A program made the translations under genes and the position numbers. Below the pieces are notes generated by a model. That model was given only the letters and a program-made list of their open reading frames with translations. It was not told the DNA's origin and did not search any database. From assembly GCA_011634665.1 (NCBI GenBank), contig WAEK01000005.1:1745001-1809000 (forward strand): 64,000 bases of DNA, given 5' to 3'. This document shows, in pieces, positions 23,051 to 36,048 of this stretch (positions within the stretch are counted from its first letter, which is position 1; each line of letters opens with the position of its first letter). The DNA is from Mortierella sp. BCC40632 (lineage: Eukaryota > Mortierellomycota > Mortierellomycetes > Mortierellales > Mortierellaceae).

Positions 23051-25928
23051 TAACAGAGAGTTACCTCATTCTGGTCAGTAGATGGACAGTCAGCATCATC
23101 CAGGCCTCCTGACTCGAAAACCGTTTTTTTTCCTGGCACTGTATCACAAATCAAATAGGTGGGAGAGGTAAAGAATGCTATTCGCTTATGTCTGTCTCTC
23201 GTTTGTTTGCTCCCTGGGCTGTCGTTCTCAGACAAAGGGTCTTTTTCTCAGAGACTCGCACAAACCACGACTGGTATTTTAACATCTCCCGCACACTCTG
23301 ATTCTATTTCTCCCGACGCATTCTCACCTCCTGGACCCCTGTTGCCTCACTTTCTGTAGACCTTTTAGCCGTTAAAAAAAAAAAAAAAAAAGTTAGCAAC
23401 AACAAGGGGGTGTTGCGCCAGTCCTCCGACCATGCTGGATGACACACTGTATCCAAGTACAAGAGCGCGCAGCCCAATACGATCGATGGTTAAACTTTCA
23501 CTCGAACCCTCCCTCTTGTTCCTTCCTCTTTGGCCGCCTCCCTTGACCACCACTATTGGTGCGGGCGGATTTGACCCTTTGGCCGCTAGCAAACATGTTC
23601 TCTTTCGGTGAATCATTCATCGCGCATAGCGACCGATGGATCATTGACCTTGTCCAAGGCCGGACGATTGGGTATGAATTTTTTCTTTTTCCCTGCGCCA
23701 CTCATTGGATTCAGATTCATGCAAACTCTTTGTGCCCATTAAAAGGGCACGAAGGCGACAAGTCGACCATTGTCAAGTCAAGAGTAGTGTTCAGGGGCAC
23801 GGTCGCACAGTGTGTATGTGTAGAAGGCGGGGAGACAACAAAGGGTGGAATGGACCATCCATGGATTCTGTCCGTTTATGCATTGGCCCTGTCTTAGGGA
23901 GAGTCAACAAAGAGAGGGATGGAGAGAAGGGGAGTGACCCAGACAAGAGAGAACGATGCAGAATCTCAAACGCCATGCGCCGCTCTCCTCCATGGGCCAT
24001 GCGCGGTTTGCTGAAATCTAGTCGCCCACCCTTCCTTTGCTAAATGGCTTACCTAGTACAAAGTGGTTCCAATGCGATGCGATGCGATGCGATGCATCGA
24101 GGCAACGGGCGTTGGTATAAAATACTTGTCTGACCGCACCTCGATTTGGAGCTCCCCTTTTTTTTTTTTTTTTTTTTTTTTGCCTCAACGCTCTGTCACA
24201 ACGCCTCCCATGCACTATTCCTAAACCCTTCCTTCGCCTCTTTCTCTATCTTGCTGTCCTTTCACTCTCACGCACTGCACTGCAAATCATCTCATCATTT
24301 GGGTCCTTGAGGCCTTAGTGCCGCACCCTTTCCTCTCTCTCTCTCACACACACTCTTACCGCCCCGCACCACGCACCACCACAGTGCGTCCGATCGGCCT
24401 TCGATCCAATCTCTTTTTTTTTATATTTTTTCCTTCTTTTTTCATTTATAGATATTCCATCGAAAAAAATGCAAGTGTTCTCTCTCTCTTATTGCTCACT
24501 CAGCCCTATCCCGCCTCTCTCTGTTTCTCTCTCTCTCTCTTTCTCTCAATCTATCTCTCTTTCTCTCTCTCTTTCTCTCTCTCTCGCACTCTTTCACTCT
24601 CCTCCATCTCTGCTCTCAAAAATGGAAATAAGCCCCTCTCTTCACACACACACGGACTCTCTATCTCTCATTGTCTCTTTGCAATCATATCTTCTGGGAA
24701 AGCACAGGTCACGCCAAGTCAGGAAAAAAAAAGAAAGCAACGTAAAAAAAAAACAAAAAACAAAAACAGGAATCTCAGGACCATCGGATCAAAATACTCG
24801 TTTTCAGGGTGCTAAAAGAGATGGGCCACGGTTGACATTTGGACAATGCAGGAGGCAGCTAAGGGTACAGCGATATATTTATCTATATAAGAATATGATG
24901 TTTTTTTACAGCGCAGGAATACGACAGTGCCACTTGGGTATCTCTGCCTCTTTAATTGACTGTGGCTGCATGAGGAAAAAAAAATGAAAGTGCGCAAAAA
25001 AAAAAAAAAAAAAAAGATGGATGATCGGTCAGAGGCACCCTTTGATTTCCTCTTTACCTCACCTACCCATGCAGCAAAAAGAGCAGCAACCATTCTTGGG
25101 TTTTTTATTCTCTCACTCTCACTTTAACTCTCATTCTCACTCTCACTTCTCTGAGCTCACCCATTTTATTTGGCTCACGACCTATCCTATGAATTGCCTC
25201 TTCTTCTTTCATAGCCTCTTTGTCCATTCGGAGAGAGAGAGAGGGTTCGTCTTTGCCTGCATAAACCTTGTCCACCGTGTGTCTCAGAGGCCATGTCCAT
25301 GTCGGGGGACCAAACGATACGCAGCAGCAGTGGTGTGGATGGGCGGATGGGGGGAGGAGGGGGTGATGTAGCGCCGCACGGTACGGGTACAGATGGATGG
25401 TGGACCAATGTCTCAGAATGGCCCGCGGACTCGTGTTTGGGCCGAGAGCGCGTCGTAAGCTCTTTTTTGTGTCTCGTTTTCGTATGTCTGGGGGAGAGTG
25501 CGCGGGAGAGAGAGAGCGAGGAAGGAGACTCTCAACACTCTTTTGGGAAGAAGCTAATTTTCCTTTCGGGTCCACGGACATGCGTCCGACCCTTCTTATA
25601 CTCCACTCTGGCTACCGGGATAAAAGAAGAAGAAGAAAAAAAGAAAACACGGTGCAATGCACCAGAGACTAACCATCGGGTCATCTTCATCTTTCTTTCT
25701 CTTAATCCTCATTTCACTCTTTCTCTCAATCTCTCTCTCTCACACACACTCATTCTTGCAACACCTGCCCCCATTCATCCTATTCACCTCATCAATCCCT
25801 GTCATCCGGCCTCCCCTTCCAAAGTAGTGAGCTGTCTGGCTCAGCTACGCTCCTCTTCGACAACTTCCCTCTCTTTCCTTCGTACTCACACCCTTGGTTA
25901 GGACTCGGCATCGTGCCTGCAGCTCGAA
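23051..25928. other. upstream region of the 7TM gene, no gene seen
   Basis: Contains (GCGAT)n at 24072-24096, a T21 tract at 24160-24181, a CT belt 24480-24600, A runs at 24995-25015, and TCTCAC repeats at 25110-25150. The nearest 400 bases to the 7TM start are rich in CT and CCTGTC-like motifs. ORFs reach about 200 codons but are compositional. Confidence 0.5.
24072..24096. repeat. (GCGAT)n pentanucleotide tandem
   Basis: Four to five GATGC units, ending GCATCG. Confidence 0.8.
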
Positions 25929-27377
25929 ATGTTCTTCCCTGACCCTGAAGGTGAGTTCTACGAACCATCATCCCTATCACTCTGCCCCTGTTCCACCACT
26001 CTGGTCGATACCTTGTCCGTCCAATCCCCATCTCTATCCCTGCTCCCGTCCCTGTCCCTGTCCCTGTCCTTGTCCCTGTCCATGTGCCTGAACCTGCTTC
26101 GCTACTCGACAACTAACACCACCGTCCTGTCCTCGGTCATTCTCTCGCTTCCTCATCACCAGAGTCGATATCGCTCTTCATCTCGCTAATATGTATCACG
26201 GTCATGTCAATGCTCTTTGGTCGCAAGACCGCTGGAACAAAGCTGGGGACCATCAATTATGCGCGTGGTCTTGTCATCTCGCTCTATCTCGTCTCTTGGG
26301 CCTTCTCGTTCGCAGCGACCATGTTAGTCCAGACCAACAATTATAATCTCCTTTCCTGCTCTCTCTCCATCTACCTCTGCATTGTCCTTTATGCGTTCTC
26401 CAAAATCATCATCTATCTTTTCCTTATGGAGAAGGTCTACGTTGTCACCGCCGTTGGCTCGACGCGCCGTGACTTTAAGGTAATGCAGGAGAACAAGAAA
26501 GAAGGAAAAAAAAGTTCACTGCTCCCATACCATGCTTAACAACCCGAGAGTTCGGCTCTTTTGTTTTTCTTCTTCTACTTCTTTATTCTTATTGATTGGT
26601 CACTCATCTGGTTTTTTTGCGAATCTTCTCGCATACTTTCTTTCCTTCTTTTTGTTGCCCTCCGGCGGTCGATTGTGTTACGAACAGCTGTACAAGCTAA
26701 ACCTCATCCTGATGCTACCATACTTTGCTATCATGGGCCTAATGTTCCACTATCGAGTTGCTGGGATTGCTGAGAATGGCTACTGCTATATCGGATTGCT
26801 CCAGCAGGCTGCATTGCCATTGATTTTCTACGACATCTTCTTGTCCTGTTGGTTAACGGCCCTGTTTATCCGTCCACTCATGAGCTCCACCTCACGGCTG
26901 CAAGGGCCCTCTAAGGGTAGACTCCGTGATGTGGCCCGTCGGACTTTGCTTGGTTGCATTATTGCTCTGATCCTTAGTTCCGCCAACGTGTTCACCCTTG
27001 TGTACTTCAAGGGTCATGAGCGAGGCTTGATCTGTCTGGCTTCCTGCACGGCCGATGTCACCCTAAATGCGATCACCATCCACTGGGTCACCTCTCGTGG
27101 AGGTGGTCGGTACTCAGGCACCGAGAGACGCGACCGTCGTGGTGGCGGTGGAGGTGGAGGTGGAGGCGGTGGAGCAGGAGGATTGGGTGTGGTGTTGACA
27201 GGAGGAGGAGGCCACGTGATGAGTGGAGGTTATGGGATGACAAGTCTTGAGAAGCAAGTCGCACCAGCAGATTCGCACCTGTCGATCACAGTCGAGTCGT
27301 ATGTCGAGGAGTATCACCAACTTCACTATGGCAGTTCGAGCACAACACCACAGTCGCATTATGGATACTCGACGTAG
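25929..27377 (+). CDS. seven-transmembrane protein, copy A
   Basis: Exons 25929-25950, 26163-26479 and 26688-27377; 342 residues. Donors GTGAGT and GTAATG; all joins are in frame. Seven hydrophobic segments can be drawn: SLFISLICITVMSMLFG, GLVISLYLVSWAFSF, IYLCIVLYAFSKIIIYLFL, LILMLPYFAIMGLM, ALPLIFYDIFLSCWLTALF, LLGCIIALILSSANVFTLVYF and ASCTADVTLNAITIHW. The loop after TM5 carries the conserved RPLMSS, LQGPSKGRLRDVARRTL. The C-terminal tail has a glycine run (G10) and ends in a Tyr/His-rich stretch. The tiny first exon (MFFPDPE) is supported by copy B, whose first exon ends in the same phase. This is an integral membrane protein with receptor-like topology; I do not recognise a named family, and signalling through a G protein is only a possibility. 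Its 3' neighbour is the Cys-rich gene at 28974, and the pair is repeated at 42.6-45.8 kb. Confidence 0.82.
26044..26082. repeat. (CCTGTC)n tandem inside intron 1 of 7TM copy A
   Basis: About six hexanucleotide units with one T substitution, lying in the intron between exons 1 and 2. Confidence 0.8.
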
Positions 27378-28973
27378 CTTCTTTATTTCTTTTCCCATCC
27401 CCCCCCCCCACTCTCCCATATAACTCCCTATTCCCTCACTTACTCACTCTCACTCACTCGCTCCCACTCTCGTAATCATCTTTGCACTCGGTCAAAAAGG
27501 AAGGGGCATGGGAGAAGGCTGTATTGTTTGCCCTCGCCCCTTATTTGGTCGCTTGCACTCGCATCCTCATCCACCATGTAGCATAGTTCTCCCATATAAA
27601 AAGCAAACCCTTCTTTCGTGATGCAATTTGACCAACCTTGCCCGCCAGATCTTCGGCGCAATGCATGAAGGAGGCAGTGTATGTGTAAGAGAGGCAGAAG
27701 GAGAGAGGGGGAGAAAAAGAGAGAGAGAAAAAAAACACGCAAGGCATGGCTTGAGATTGTTGATCCCTTCACACATTTCCTGAGGATCGCAGGACAGATT
27801 CCTTCTGAAAAAATTGAGTGCACTCAAGAAATATACTGTGGAGATGCATAGTCCCTGGATGGTCCATTCAAACCCTCATGCCTAAAAACGAATCAGACCT
27901 AAAGGCCAAAGGCTTGAGCAACCAAGGCTGTAGGCTAAAAGAAGTGCATAGAGGAGGGGCTCCCTTCTTGGCTGCATTATTGGTTTCTCTTCTTGGCTAT
28001 GCCCACAGGTGCAGGGGGGGGACTGGGACATGAGGAAGGTCCTCGAACAAAAGCCCGGTAGGTCTCCAATTATTATAATTGGCGCGCGTATGATCCCTCT
28101 TTGCCAACAACAACAACAACAACAGGCGCGTGTTGTCTGTGCGGGAAACAGGCGGAGCCTGAGCTGTGTGATCCTTTGGGCAAAAAAAAAAAAAAAAAAA
28201 AAAGAAGACTTTGGATACAATCCTCCAAGAGGACATTCGGGCGAAAAGGGGACACAAAGGGTCGCGAGGACACTCATCAGACCTGCACATGGACATGGTC
28301 GGTGCCTTCCCATTCATCATACCGCTCGTTTTTCTTCTTCTGGTTCGTTTGTTTTTACTTATTCTTCGACAACAGTGATGGCCTTCTTGTCTTCTTTGCC
28401 CCTCTCCCTCTCCCTCTCTCTTCCTCACTATCCATCTTCCCACCCCTCCCTCCCCTTCTTCCCCATCCCGGCAATGGCATGGCATATGTTCTTTTGTACG
28501 ACTTGCTTGGCATGGGCATTTCATAATCGATGGAGAGTTACTTCGGCCTGGGCAATGTTCCGAAGGCAACAAGGGATAGTGAGACACGAGGTCGGGGAAA
28601 AGGGAAACTTGGGGGGAAGACAAAGAGAAGAAAGGATAGTCATAGACACGATAGCGGCAAGCAAAAGGCCCATGTCACTGTCTGGTTGTCTATGGTTGTG
28701 AGACGGAGGATAGTAAAAATTGCAAGTCAAAAAGGGAGTCAGTCTGTCCCTTTTCTCCGCCACTTTGTCCCGCCTCTGTCATTTTCTCCGCCTCTTCATG
28801 CCGGCAACTCTCCTCTCTTTCTTTTCTTTTTCTCCGTCTCTTTGTTATCCTTTTTTTAATTTTTATTTTTTGTTTTTTATTTTTTTTTTTTTTTTTCCTT
28901 TTAGTCCTTTGCCTCAATCCCTCTGCCACTTCACCGATTCTTTTCTCTATCCTTTTCGGCAAGTCCCCAAACC
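27378..28973. other. intergenic region of cassette A
   Basis: Separates the 7TM gene from the Cys-rich gene. Holds CT-rich DNA after the stop, an A19 tract at 28184-28203, (CAA)n near 28108-28123, a CT stretch at 28398-28460 and a T-rich belt 28850-28902 just before the Cys-rich start. ORFs over 200 codons here lack domains and overlap each other on both strands. No gene called. Confidence 0.45.
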
Positions 28974-29616
28974 ATGGCGACCAAACCGTGCAGTGCCAAC
29001 GGCAACCGTGCATGCGTTCGTGGATTTGTCCGCGAACGTTGTCGCAAGTGTTTCATGGGCGCCGTCGCTTGCCTCCACTGTCGCCCACAGGACCCGACCC
29101 CACTGCCCCCATCTCTTCCTGCGCAGGGGCTCGCCGCACCCCATCCCCAAAGACCAACACCTCAGCGCCGTAGTCACTCCCTGTCCACCCCACATCTGCT
29201 ACCTCCACCCATCACTACAACACCTGACCGCTCAGGGCGACAGCCATCATTGCCTGCATCCCCTTCTTCACCTCTGTCGCCATCGCTCCCTTCAGCTATA
29301 GCAGCAAATACCGCTACCCAAGGCTCTTGTTCGTCCCCTCCTCTCCACAACCTTAAGACTACCACGATCGGTTCCGGTATCAGCTTTCCATCCCCACCCC
29401 CATCCCTAACAGGACCCTGGGCCGCGGCATCAACCTGTATCTTTTGTAAAGATGGTCGAATTGTCTGCGAAGAGTGTTTCGGTCTTGGATTTGTACAACG
29501 GGTCTGTCAAGACTGCGTCCGCGCCAACTACCGACGACGGCAGCAACGCTCGAAACGAGCGAGCCCCTCTGCCACTACGCTCCTGACACCATCATCACCA
29601 CCACCACCGCCACAGC

Positions 29617-29648
<32 letters not shown>

Positions 29649-29839
29649 CTTCAACAGCCTCAGCATTCGCCTCAGAGCCACCGGGCCTCGCAGCATGGTC
29701 GGTCTGTGTCCTGGCATGAGATGGGGTCCAAGATAAAGGAGCAGTTTATGACTACCCAACGAACGCTAAGCCTTTGTATGACGCTCGTTGATAACACGTT
29801 TTCACCCCTCATCACAGAGTCATCCAACCGTGGGCGAAT

Positions 29840-29870
<31 letters not shown>

Positions 29871-30809
29871 GCGACAACCACAACAACAGCGGGAGAGGCT
29901 GTGGTAGTGTCCCAGAGCAGCGCCAGTCAGAGTCCAGGAGAGGTTCTCCAGGAGGGCCACCGGTTTACTGCTCAGGGTCAAACTCACCCTGTGCTTTCTG
30001 TAGAGGCTCAAAACAATAACAATAACAATAACAACATTAGCAAAAACAACAACAATAACAAAAGCAACACCACCATTACTACCACCCCCTCTCCCGCTCA
30101 ATGCTGCAACAACCAGAAAAGCAGCGACAGTAACAATATCAATAGTGCACATAGTGCACATCAGAATCGTAACAGCCGTCGAGGCCGTTCACCCATGTCC
30201 AAGTCCAAAGTCCTTTCTTCCTCTGTCGAACCCAACACTGCCATCACTAATGAGATTCGAGTTGATGCTGGTGGCAGCCGTGGGGGCGGCGGTGCCCAAG
30301 GCTTGAAAATCTTTACAGCCCGAACTACAAAAGCCAATCCATCTCCACCTTCGCCACCACTCTCACCTTTGACGACCATGGCGGCCTCAGAGCCTGGTCC
30401 GATCAAGAAGGAACACCAAGTCGGAGGTGTTGGTGGCCTGGAGGATCCTGTAGCTGTAGTCGTCGTAGAGGAAGAAGAAGAAGAAGAAGAAGGAGGGTCG
30501 AATCACAAACGACTACCTTTGTTCAAGCGTTCACTCACCTCGACAGTATTGCGTCGTTTCCGAGGTTCGAGTCCCGAGACGACCGGGAACGATACGACGA
30601 CGACTTCCACGAGTACGTCGTCGTCATTGCCATCGCTCTGGTCCTCGGCTCTCCTCCTTCCGAGATCTACTAAGGCCGGTGCAAGACGACCATCGCTGGA
30701 CCAAGCAGAGCCTGAGCATCAAGGCCAGCAGCAACAGCGTCGACGCAAGCAGTGGTCTTTGACGGCATTTTCACTCAAGCCCGCGCCAACTGCCTCGATC
30801 GCTGCATAA
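28974..30809 (+). CDS. cysteine-rich zinc-binding protein, copy A
   Basis: Single exon, 611 residues. Two compact cysteine clusters stand out. The N-terminal one is C6-C14-C23-C26-C33-C36 (C-x7-C-x8-C-x2-C-x6-C-x2-C). The second is C155-C158-C165-C168-C178-C181 (C-x2-C-x6-C-x2-C-x9-C-x2-C), containing CEECFGLGFVQRVCQDC. The second cluster resembles the CxxCxGxG zinc-binding region of DnaJ/BSD2-type proteins, in a variant form. Everything after about residue 200 is low complexity: Gln, Asn and Ser runs, a poly-Glu stretch near residue 500 and basic patches. The start is the first ATG, directly before the first cluster, and copy B begins the same way. Zinc binding is strongly suggested; function is unknown. 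It follows the 7TM gene on the same strand in both copies, which suggests a shared process. Confidence 0.82.
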
Positions 30810-31004
30810 AAAAAAAAACCTTTATACCACATGGAATCCTCTCCTTGCTCTTTTTTTTTTTTTTTTTTTTCCTTTTCACACCCCCTCCCCTTCAACTCTT
30901 TTTCTAGCCTAGTACAGGACATGTATCCAAAATAATCCAATAATATCGGCTCTTGCAAGCATACCTGAGTGCTCTTGTTGTCAGCAGGGCATGCACGATG
31001 AGAA

Positions 31005-31039
<35 letters not shown>

Positions 31040-31456
31040 TGTGTGTGTGTGTGTGTGTGAGAGAGTGAGTGAGTGTAGCTAAGGGGTTTGTGAGTGGAAG
31101 AGCACTTTCGGCTCCTTTTCCTTCCTTCCCGACTTGGGTCTGCCTCTGGCGTTGGTCGATTCTGAAGGAAAGGGAAAAAAAAAAAAAAAAAAAGGGTAGG
31201 CTAGTAAAAAAAAAAAAAAAAAAATAGTCGGTCGTTGGAATAGTCATGGTTACTGCTCTGGGCTTCTTAGGCCCCGCCAAGTTTTTTCCAAAAGGGGAAG
31301 CAAACTGCCTTTTTTCTATCAAGCCCATTAGGCGCCGCCCCAGCTTTCACCCCCCTTTCCAATTCTTTTTTTTTTTTTTTTTAGTTTTATTTTTTATTAC
31401 TGGTTGTGAGGCGTGGTGGATGCAAATGAATGAAAAGAAATAGATTGGAACAACGA
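30810..31456. other. convergent 3' flanks (Cys-rich A / MPP10)
   Basis: The Cys-rich gene and MPP10 converge here. The region holds a T22 tract near 30850, (GA)n and (GT)n at 31013-31060, and A runs near 31170 and 31205. No gene seen. Confidence 0.5.
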
Positions 31457-33776
31457 CTACAGCTTGAACTTGGCTCCCTGAGAGACCTCTGCTGCCGTGG
31501 TCCCCTTGATCCCTGATCTCTTGTTGCCTTCGCGATCGATAAAGCTGATATTCTTTTGTCCAGACAAAGCCTTGACAGCATCCAATTTGTCGCGAACAAT
31601 CGTCTTGGAATTGCCCTTGTCGCCCACCTCCCGTCCCAACCTCCGATCCCTTGCCTCTCTCTCGGCCTTGCGATCCGACTCCTTGCGAGCCCTCTCCCGG
31701 TTCTCGGCCTTTTTGGTTCGTTTGGCCTTGGAACGCTTGCGTTTCCGTTCTGCTTGTTCCAACTCTGTGTCGCCCTTGACAGGTCCCTTGCCTGCTGAAT
31801 AGATTTCCTCGGGGGCCAAAAGAGCAGCATCTGCAACACCAACGGGGATCGCTTCTTCCATACTGATGGCAGGTGCGTTGGTGACGACTGTAAGCTCGGC
31901 CTTGACGGGCTTGGGAGTATAATGCCAGTTACTGAGCGAATCCAACTTTTGACAAAGATCCCGCCAAAGGTCTGTAATCTCTTCATGTTTCTTCTCCAGA
32001 GCTGTCTCCCGTTCACTCTTCACAGGTCCTGTGGTTGAGGTGTCGCGGACGAAATCTTCCTCGTACAACTCGGACAGGGACTTTTTCGATTTCTCATCCG
32101 AGATTTCGACACGAGAAGAAGGATTGAAGGCCTTGGGGTTGGGTGGGGCCTTGCGGACGACATCATCGTAATTGGCGGCCAAGATACGTTCCTTGATAAT
32201 ATCCTCTAACGTTTGAGTCGATTCTGCTGTGATAACAGGGATTGGCTTGGAGACAGTCTCAAAGTCCAGGTCCTCTTCCAACAAACTGTTCACAGGTCGA
32301 TCGCGGGAGGAGGCCTCACCAATCTTGGTCCAGTCCCTGGGTCCCACGTTCTCCTGCTCCAGTTGTTCGATTTGTGCCTTCATCTTTTGTTGCGACTTTT
32401 CAAACTTGGAGAGGTTTTCTAATGATACTCAATTGAAAGGAATCGACAGCATGGTGAATAGGAGGGGACGGAAACAATCTCCTGCAAACTCGCCAATGTC
32501 TTTTTCATTCTTTCATTATTATTTTTTTTTCACTCCTGTTGAGAGAGTGCCTTACCTGCTTCTTCCTCGTCATCATCTTGAGCAAAGAGATTTGAGACTC
32601 GATCTCCAAGCTCGTTCACCTCGTGTGAGTCCTCATCCACTTCATTCTCAGCCTCGTCCTCCATGTCATCGCCAAATGTAGGCTCCTGGGATCTGGACTT
32701 TGGCTTTGGTCGGTAGGTGGTTCCTTTCTTGGGTGGAGCAAAGAAATCTGCAAATCCGACATCTGTAAAAGAAAAAGAAAAAATCAGTCCTTTTGGTTCT
32801 AGAACGATTGTGTGACATGGTGTAACGAACAAAGTAAACCTACCATGAGCGTCGACCTGTTCCTCGTTGTCCATGTCATCTCCACTGTCCATCATGTCTG
32901 GATCGGCAAAGTAGTCAATCTCTTCTTCATCATCGTCCGACTCTTTATCTTCTGCCTCATCCTGCTCCTGCTTCTCGGTCATTGCATTAAAATCATCCAA
33001 ATTGAAAAAGTCGTCATCCAATTCTGAGGTCTTGGCCTTCTTCTTGATAGGCATATCCAAATCGTCCAATTCCTCTTCTTCTTCCTCTTCTTCCTCGTCT
33101 TCTTCCTCCTCTTCCTGATCAAAGCCTTCCTCCATATCCTCTGCTTCATCATCCTCATCTTCTCCTTCTTCGCTGACATCATCTTCTCCAGAGATGCCCT
33201 CCATCTGGTCGGTGTCCTCCAGTTCCAGACCCATGTCCTCCTCATCCAGGCCCAGGCTCATTTCAGTTCCATCCTCCATATCTTCTGCAGCACTGTCCTC
33301 TTCATCGGCCTCGTCAATCTTCTTGGTCTTTGTTGCCTTTAATGCCTTGATTTCCGATTTGAGGTATGAGATAAAAGGAGTGTTTTGCATGTGGATCTCC
33401 TCCCAGATCTGTTCATTGTCGAAGCCATCGATGAAAAGCTCGCCCAAGGCCGATCCATGTTGCTTCTGTGACTGAGACTCGTTTGATTTGCCTAGATGTG
33501 GGATTTAAGATAAATCTTTTTTTGTCAGTATAAAGAACGATCTGTTGAGAGGGCGAAAATCCTGTTTTGAGGAGAGAACATAAAGGGGTTTTCTCGCCCC
33601 TCCTTTTTCAGCGCGGATACCATACCAAGGTCGAAAAGGTATTTGGTAATGTTCTTGGATTGTTCTGCGGGCGCCTCGCTTCTGGTGAGAAAGACTTCTG
33701 GCTTCTCAAGGACATTTGTGTTGAAGTTGTCCAACAGTGCCTGATCAGGCATCAGTTTCGTGGCCGATTCGCTCAT
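31457..33776 (-). CDS. MPP10: U3 snoRNP protein MPP10
   Basis: Four exons (minus): 33776-33626, 33491-32844, 32762-32556, 32418-31457; 655 residues, normal for Mpp10. Donors GTATGG, GTAGGT and GTAAGG, all phase 1 and in frame. Landmarks in order: an N-terminal helical part with KYLFDLG and FIDGFDNEQIWEEI, very acidic stretches (EEEEEDEEEEEEEE), the segment ADFFAPPKKG, then the conserved C-terminal half with RDWTKIGEASSRDRPVNSLL, LDFETVSKPIPVIT, IKERILAANYDDVVRKAP and SKKSLSELYEEDF. A basic coiled region and KFKL close the protein. Mpp10 works with Imp3 and Imp4 in the nucleolar small-subunit processome, which cleaves pre-rRNA to make 18S rRNA. It is divergent from VTA1 with 391 bases between starts. 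The assignment is secure. Confidence 0.93.
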
Positions 33777-33960
33777 GGTAGCCCGGCTCTTTTTTTTTTT
33801 TTTTTTGGAGGTGTGTGTTTTTTCTACTAGCCCTTCGTGAAACACAGATGGTGGAAATGGGAGGGTACTTGTGCTTGGAGATGAAGCAAAGGAACGGGGT
33901 CGGTTGGATGTGCCGAGCTTGGGGAGCGAGCAAGAATGGGCCTTCAATGGGTCCAAGTTC

Positions 33961-33996
<36 letters not shown>

Positions 33997-34167
33997 GCTT
34001 CTTGACATAAACACGTCCTGAAAAGTGTCAGATCATGTGATCAGTGGCGCGAAGGCACCAGTGACCTCTCCCTGTGGTCGTGCCCTCTGTGCTCCTCCAT
34101 CCAAAGAAGCATCGCATACTCTCCCCCCTTGCGAACAAGACACCTCTCTCTCTCTCCCCCTCTCCCA
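33777..34167. promoter_or_regulatory. divergent promoter, MPP10 / VTA1
   Basis: 391 bases between opposed start codons, with a T34-type tract at about 33962-33995 near the middle and a short CT run (34144-34164) right before the VTA1 ATG. No specific factor site assigned. Confidence 0.55.
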
Positions 34168-36048
34168 ATGTCCATCCCCAACGTCCCTGAGGGGCTCAGG
34201 AACATCACTCCTTTCCTTCAGCGAGCCCAACAGCTCCAGGAAAGAGACCCTGTCATCTCTTACTACTGTAATATTGCCTCGTCCAATGTTGCTTCGCCGC
34301 ATCCCTTCTTTGTTTCGTGTCGAAGCGCGAGATGCTGTTGGAGGAAACAAAAAAAAAAAAAAAAGCTAATGCTATTTCTTGCTTTCTGGGCCATGCCAAT
34401 GTCATCCATCCACAGCCAATTACTACGCTGCCAAGCTTGCTATCCAAAAGGCTTCCAAGGACAACCGTACTTTTATTGATGAGCTGCTGAGTCTTTTGGA
34501 AAAGGTTGCGTTTTTCGCCATACTCTCTTCACGCACGCGCCTATGCTAGTTCCGTCTCCACAGGACCCAAAAAGAAAAAAAGAAAAAAAAAAAGACTGAC
34601 ACGCAGGATCTGGGCTTGTATTTCTGAAATAGCAACGTAAGGACATTGGCGAGAACGAGGCCATTACCAGTGACCTGGTTGGATATGCGCACGTCGAGAA
34701 CTTTGCCATCAAGATCTTTAGCAAGGCTGATGACGAGGACAGAGCAGGACAAGGTTCACAGTACGTGGCCACTTTTTTTTTTTTTTTTCTTCTACAGGCT
34801 TGGCGAACACTATTTTTTTCCTTTTTGATGCTGACATCTCTTTTTGGCATTCCTTTTTCTTATTTTCTGGGTCCATGGTAGAAAGACTGCCAAGAATTTT
34901 GTGGCAGCAGCCAATTTCCTTGAGCTCCTCAAAGTCTTTGGCGAGATTGACAGCGAGGTCGAGGAAAAGATCAAATACTCAAAGTGGAGAGCAGCGGAGA
35001 TTGTCAAGGCCATCCGCGAGGGACGACAGCCTACACCACCGCCAGGCACCAGCCCACAGACAGACTCAGCTTCGCTACGGGAAGGCATCTCTCTGGACGG
35101 AGTGGCTCAGTCATTGGATTCTTCTTTGGGCGCATCCTCTCCTACTCAGATTGTTCAGACTCCTGGCTTCCAGCCCTTCCCCAACACACAGCCGGCCTCT
35201 GTTGGACCAACCACCACTGTCCCAAACATTACTCAATTCCCATCGCCTCCTCTGGCTCCCTCCAACCCAGCTGGTAGCCAAGGGGGTGCTTATGTAGGAG
35301 GATCAACCTACAACCCAGCTACGCTTAGTCCCAACCCCAATACTTGGAGTGCGCCCTCAGCCAGCCCAAATTTGGGTCAATACAACCCAGCGGATTCGCA
35401 GCAATTCCAACAGCCGCCGCCTGCCTCGACCTTTGTCCAGCCATCTGTCTCGTCGCCAGCTCCAGGTTCGGGATACCAGCCTACTCAGACGCCCTATTCG
35501 AACCCTGCTTTGCAGCCTACGGACCTGAATGCGACCCAGCCAACGAGCACTTCCTATGGAGGCTATAGTTATCAGCCATCTCCATCAGTACCCTCACCAG
35601 CGCCAGTTGTACCAACTCCATCGCCTGCACCAGCACCTATTCAGTATGCTCAACCAGCAGCCTTCCATTCACCTTCGGCGCCTTATCAGCAACAACCACA
35701 GCCGATGGCCTATAGTCCTGCACCACCGATGGTTATGGACCCTGCCGTGAGTGCTCAAGTCCAGAAGCATTGCAAGTGGACTGTGTCTGCGCTCACGTAT
35801 GATGATGTCCCGACTGCCGTTGACAATCTCGAAAAGGCTTTGGCACTCCTTCGCGTAAGTATTTCTATTTCTTTTTTTTTTTTTTTTTTTTTTTACGATC
35901 ATGGACACTAACTAGCCTCTATCTCTTTCCTTTTTTCTTTTTCTCTTCCTTCTTTTATTGTCGGCTGCGGGACGGAAACAACTATGGATGATCCTTTCAA
36001 TTTATCCCTTCTTTTTGACCAACGTAGCCCTTTCACAATAAACAGTAG
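34168..36048 (+). CDS. VTA1: VTA1/LIP5, Vps4 cofactor of the ESCRT pathway
   Basis: Exons 34168-34267, 34416-34504, 34633-34760, 34882-35854 and probably 36028-36048; about 436 residues. The N-terminal MIT-type helical domain is clear: LRNITPFLQRAQQLQERDPV, NYYAAKLAIQKASKDN, DIGENEAITSDLVGYAHVEN, FVAAANFLELLKVFGEIDS and EKIKYSKWRAAEIVKAIREG. A long Pro/Ser/Gln-rich linker follows. The C-terminal VSL-type helices are HCKWTVSALTYDDVPTAVDN and LEKALALLR. Vta1 binds ESCRT-III subunits through the first domain and stimulates Vps4 ATPase assembly through the last, driving ESCRT-III disassembly on endosomes. Intron 2 has a weak GTTGCG donor, but the reading frame and homology support it. The last exon is uncertain: the canonical donor GTAAGT at 35855 removes the genomic read-through, and the best acceptor (ACGTAG, 36026-36027) adds only six residues before TAG. 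Confidence 0.88.
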
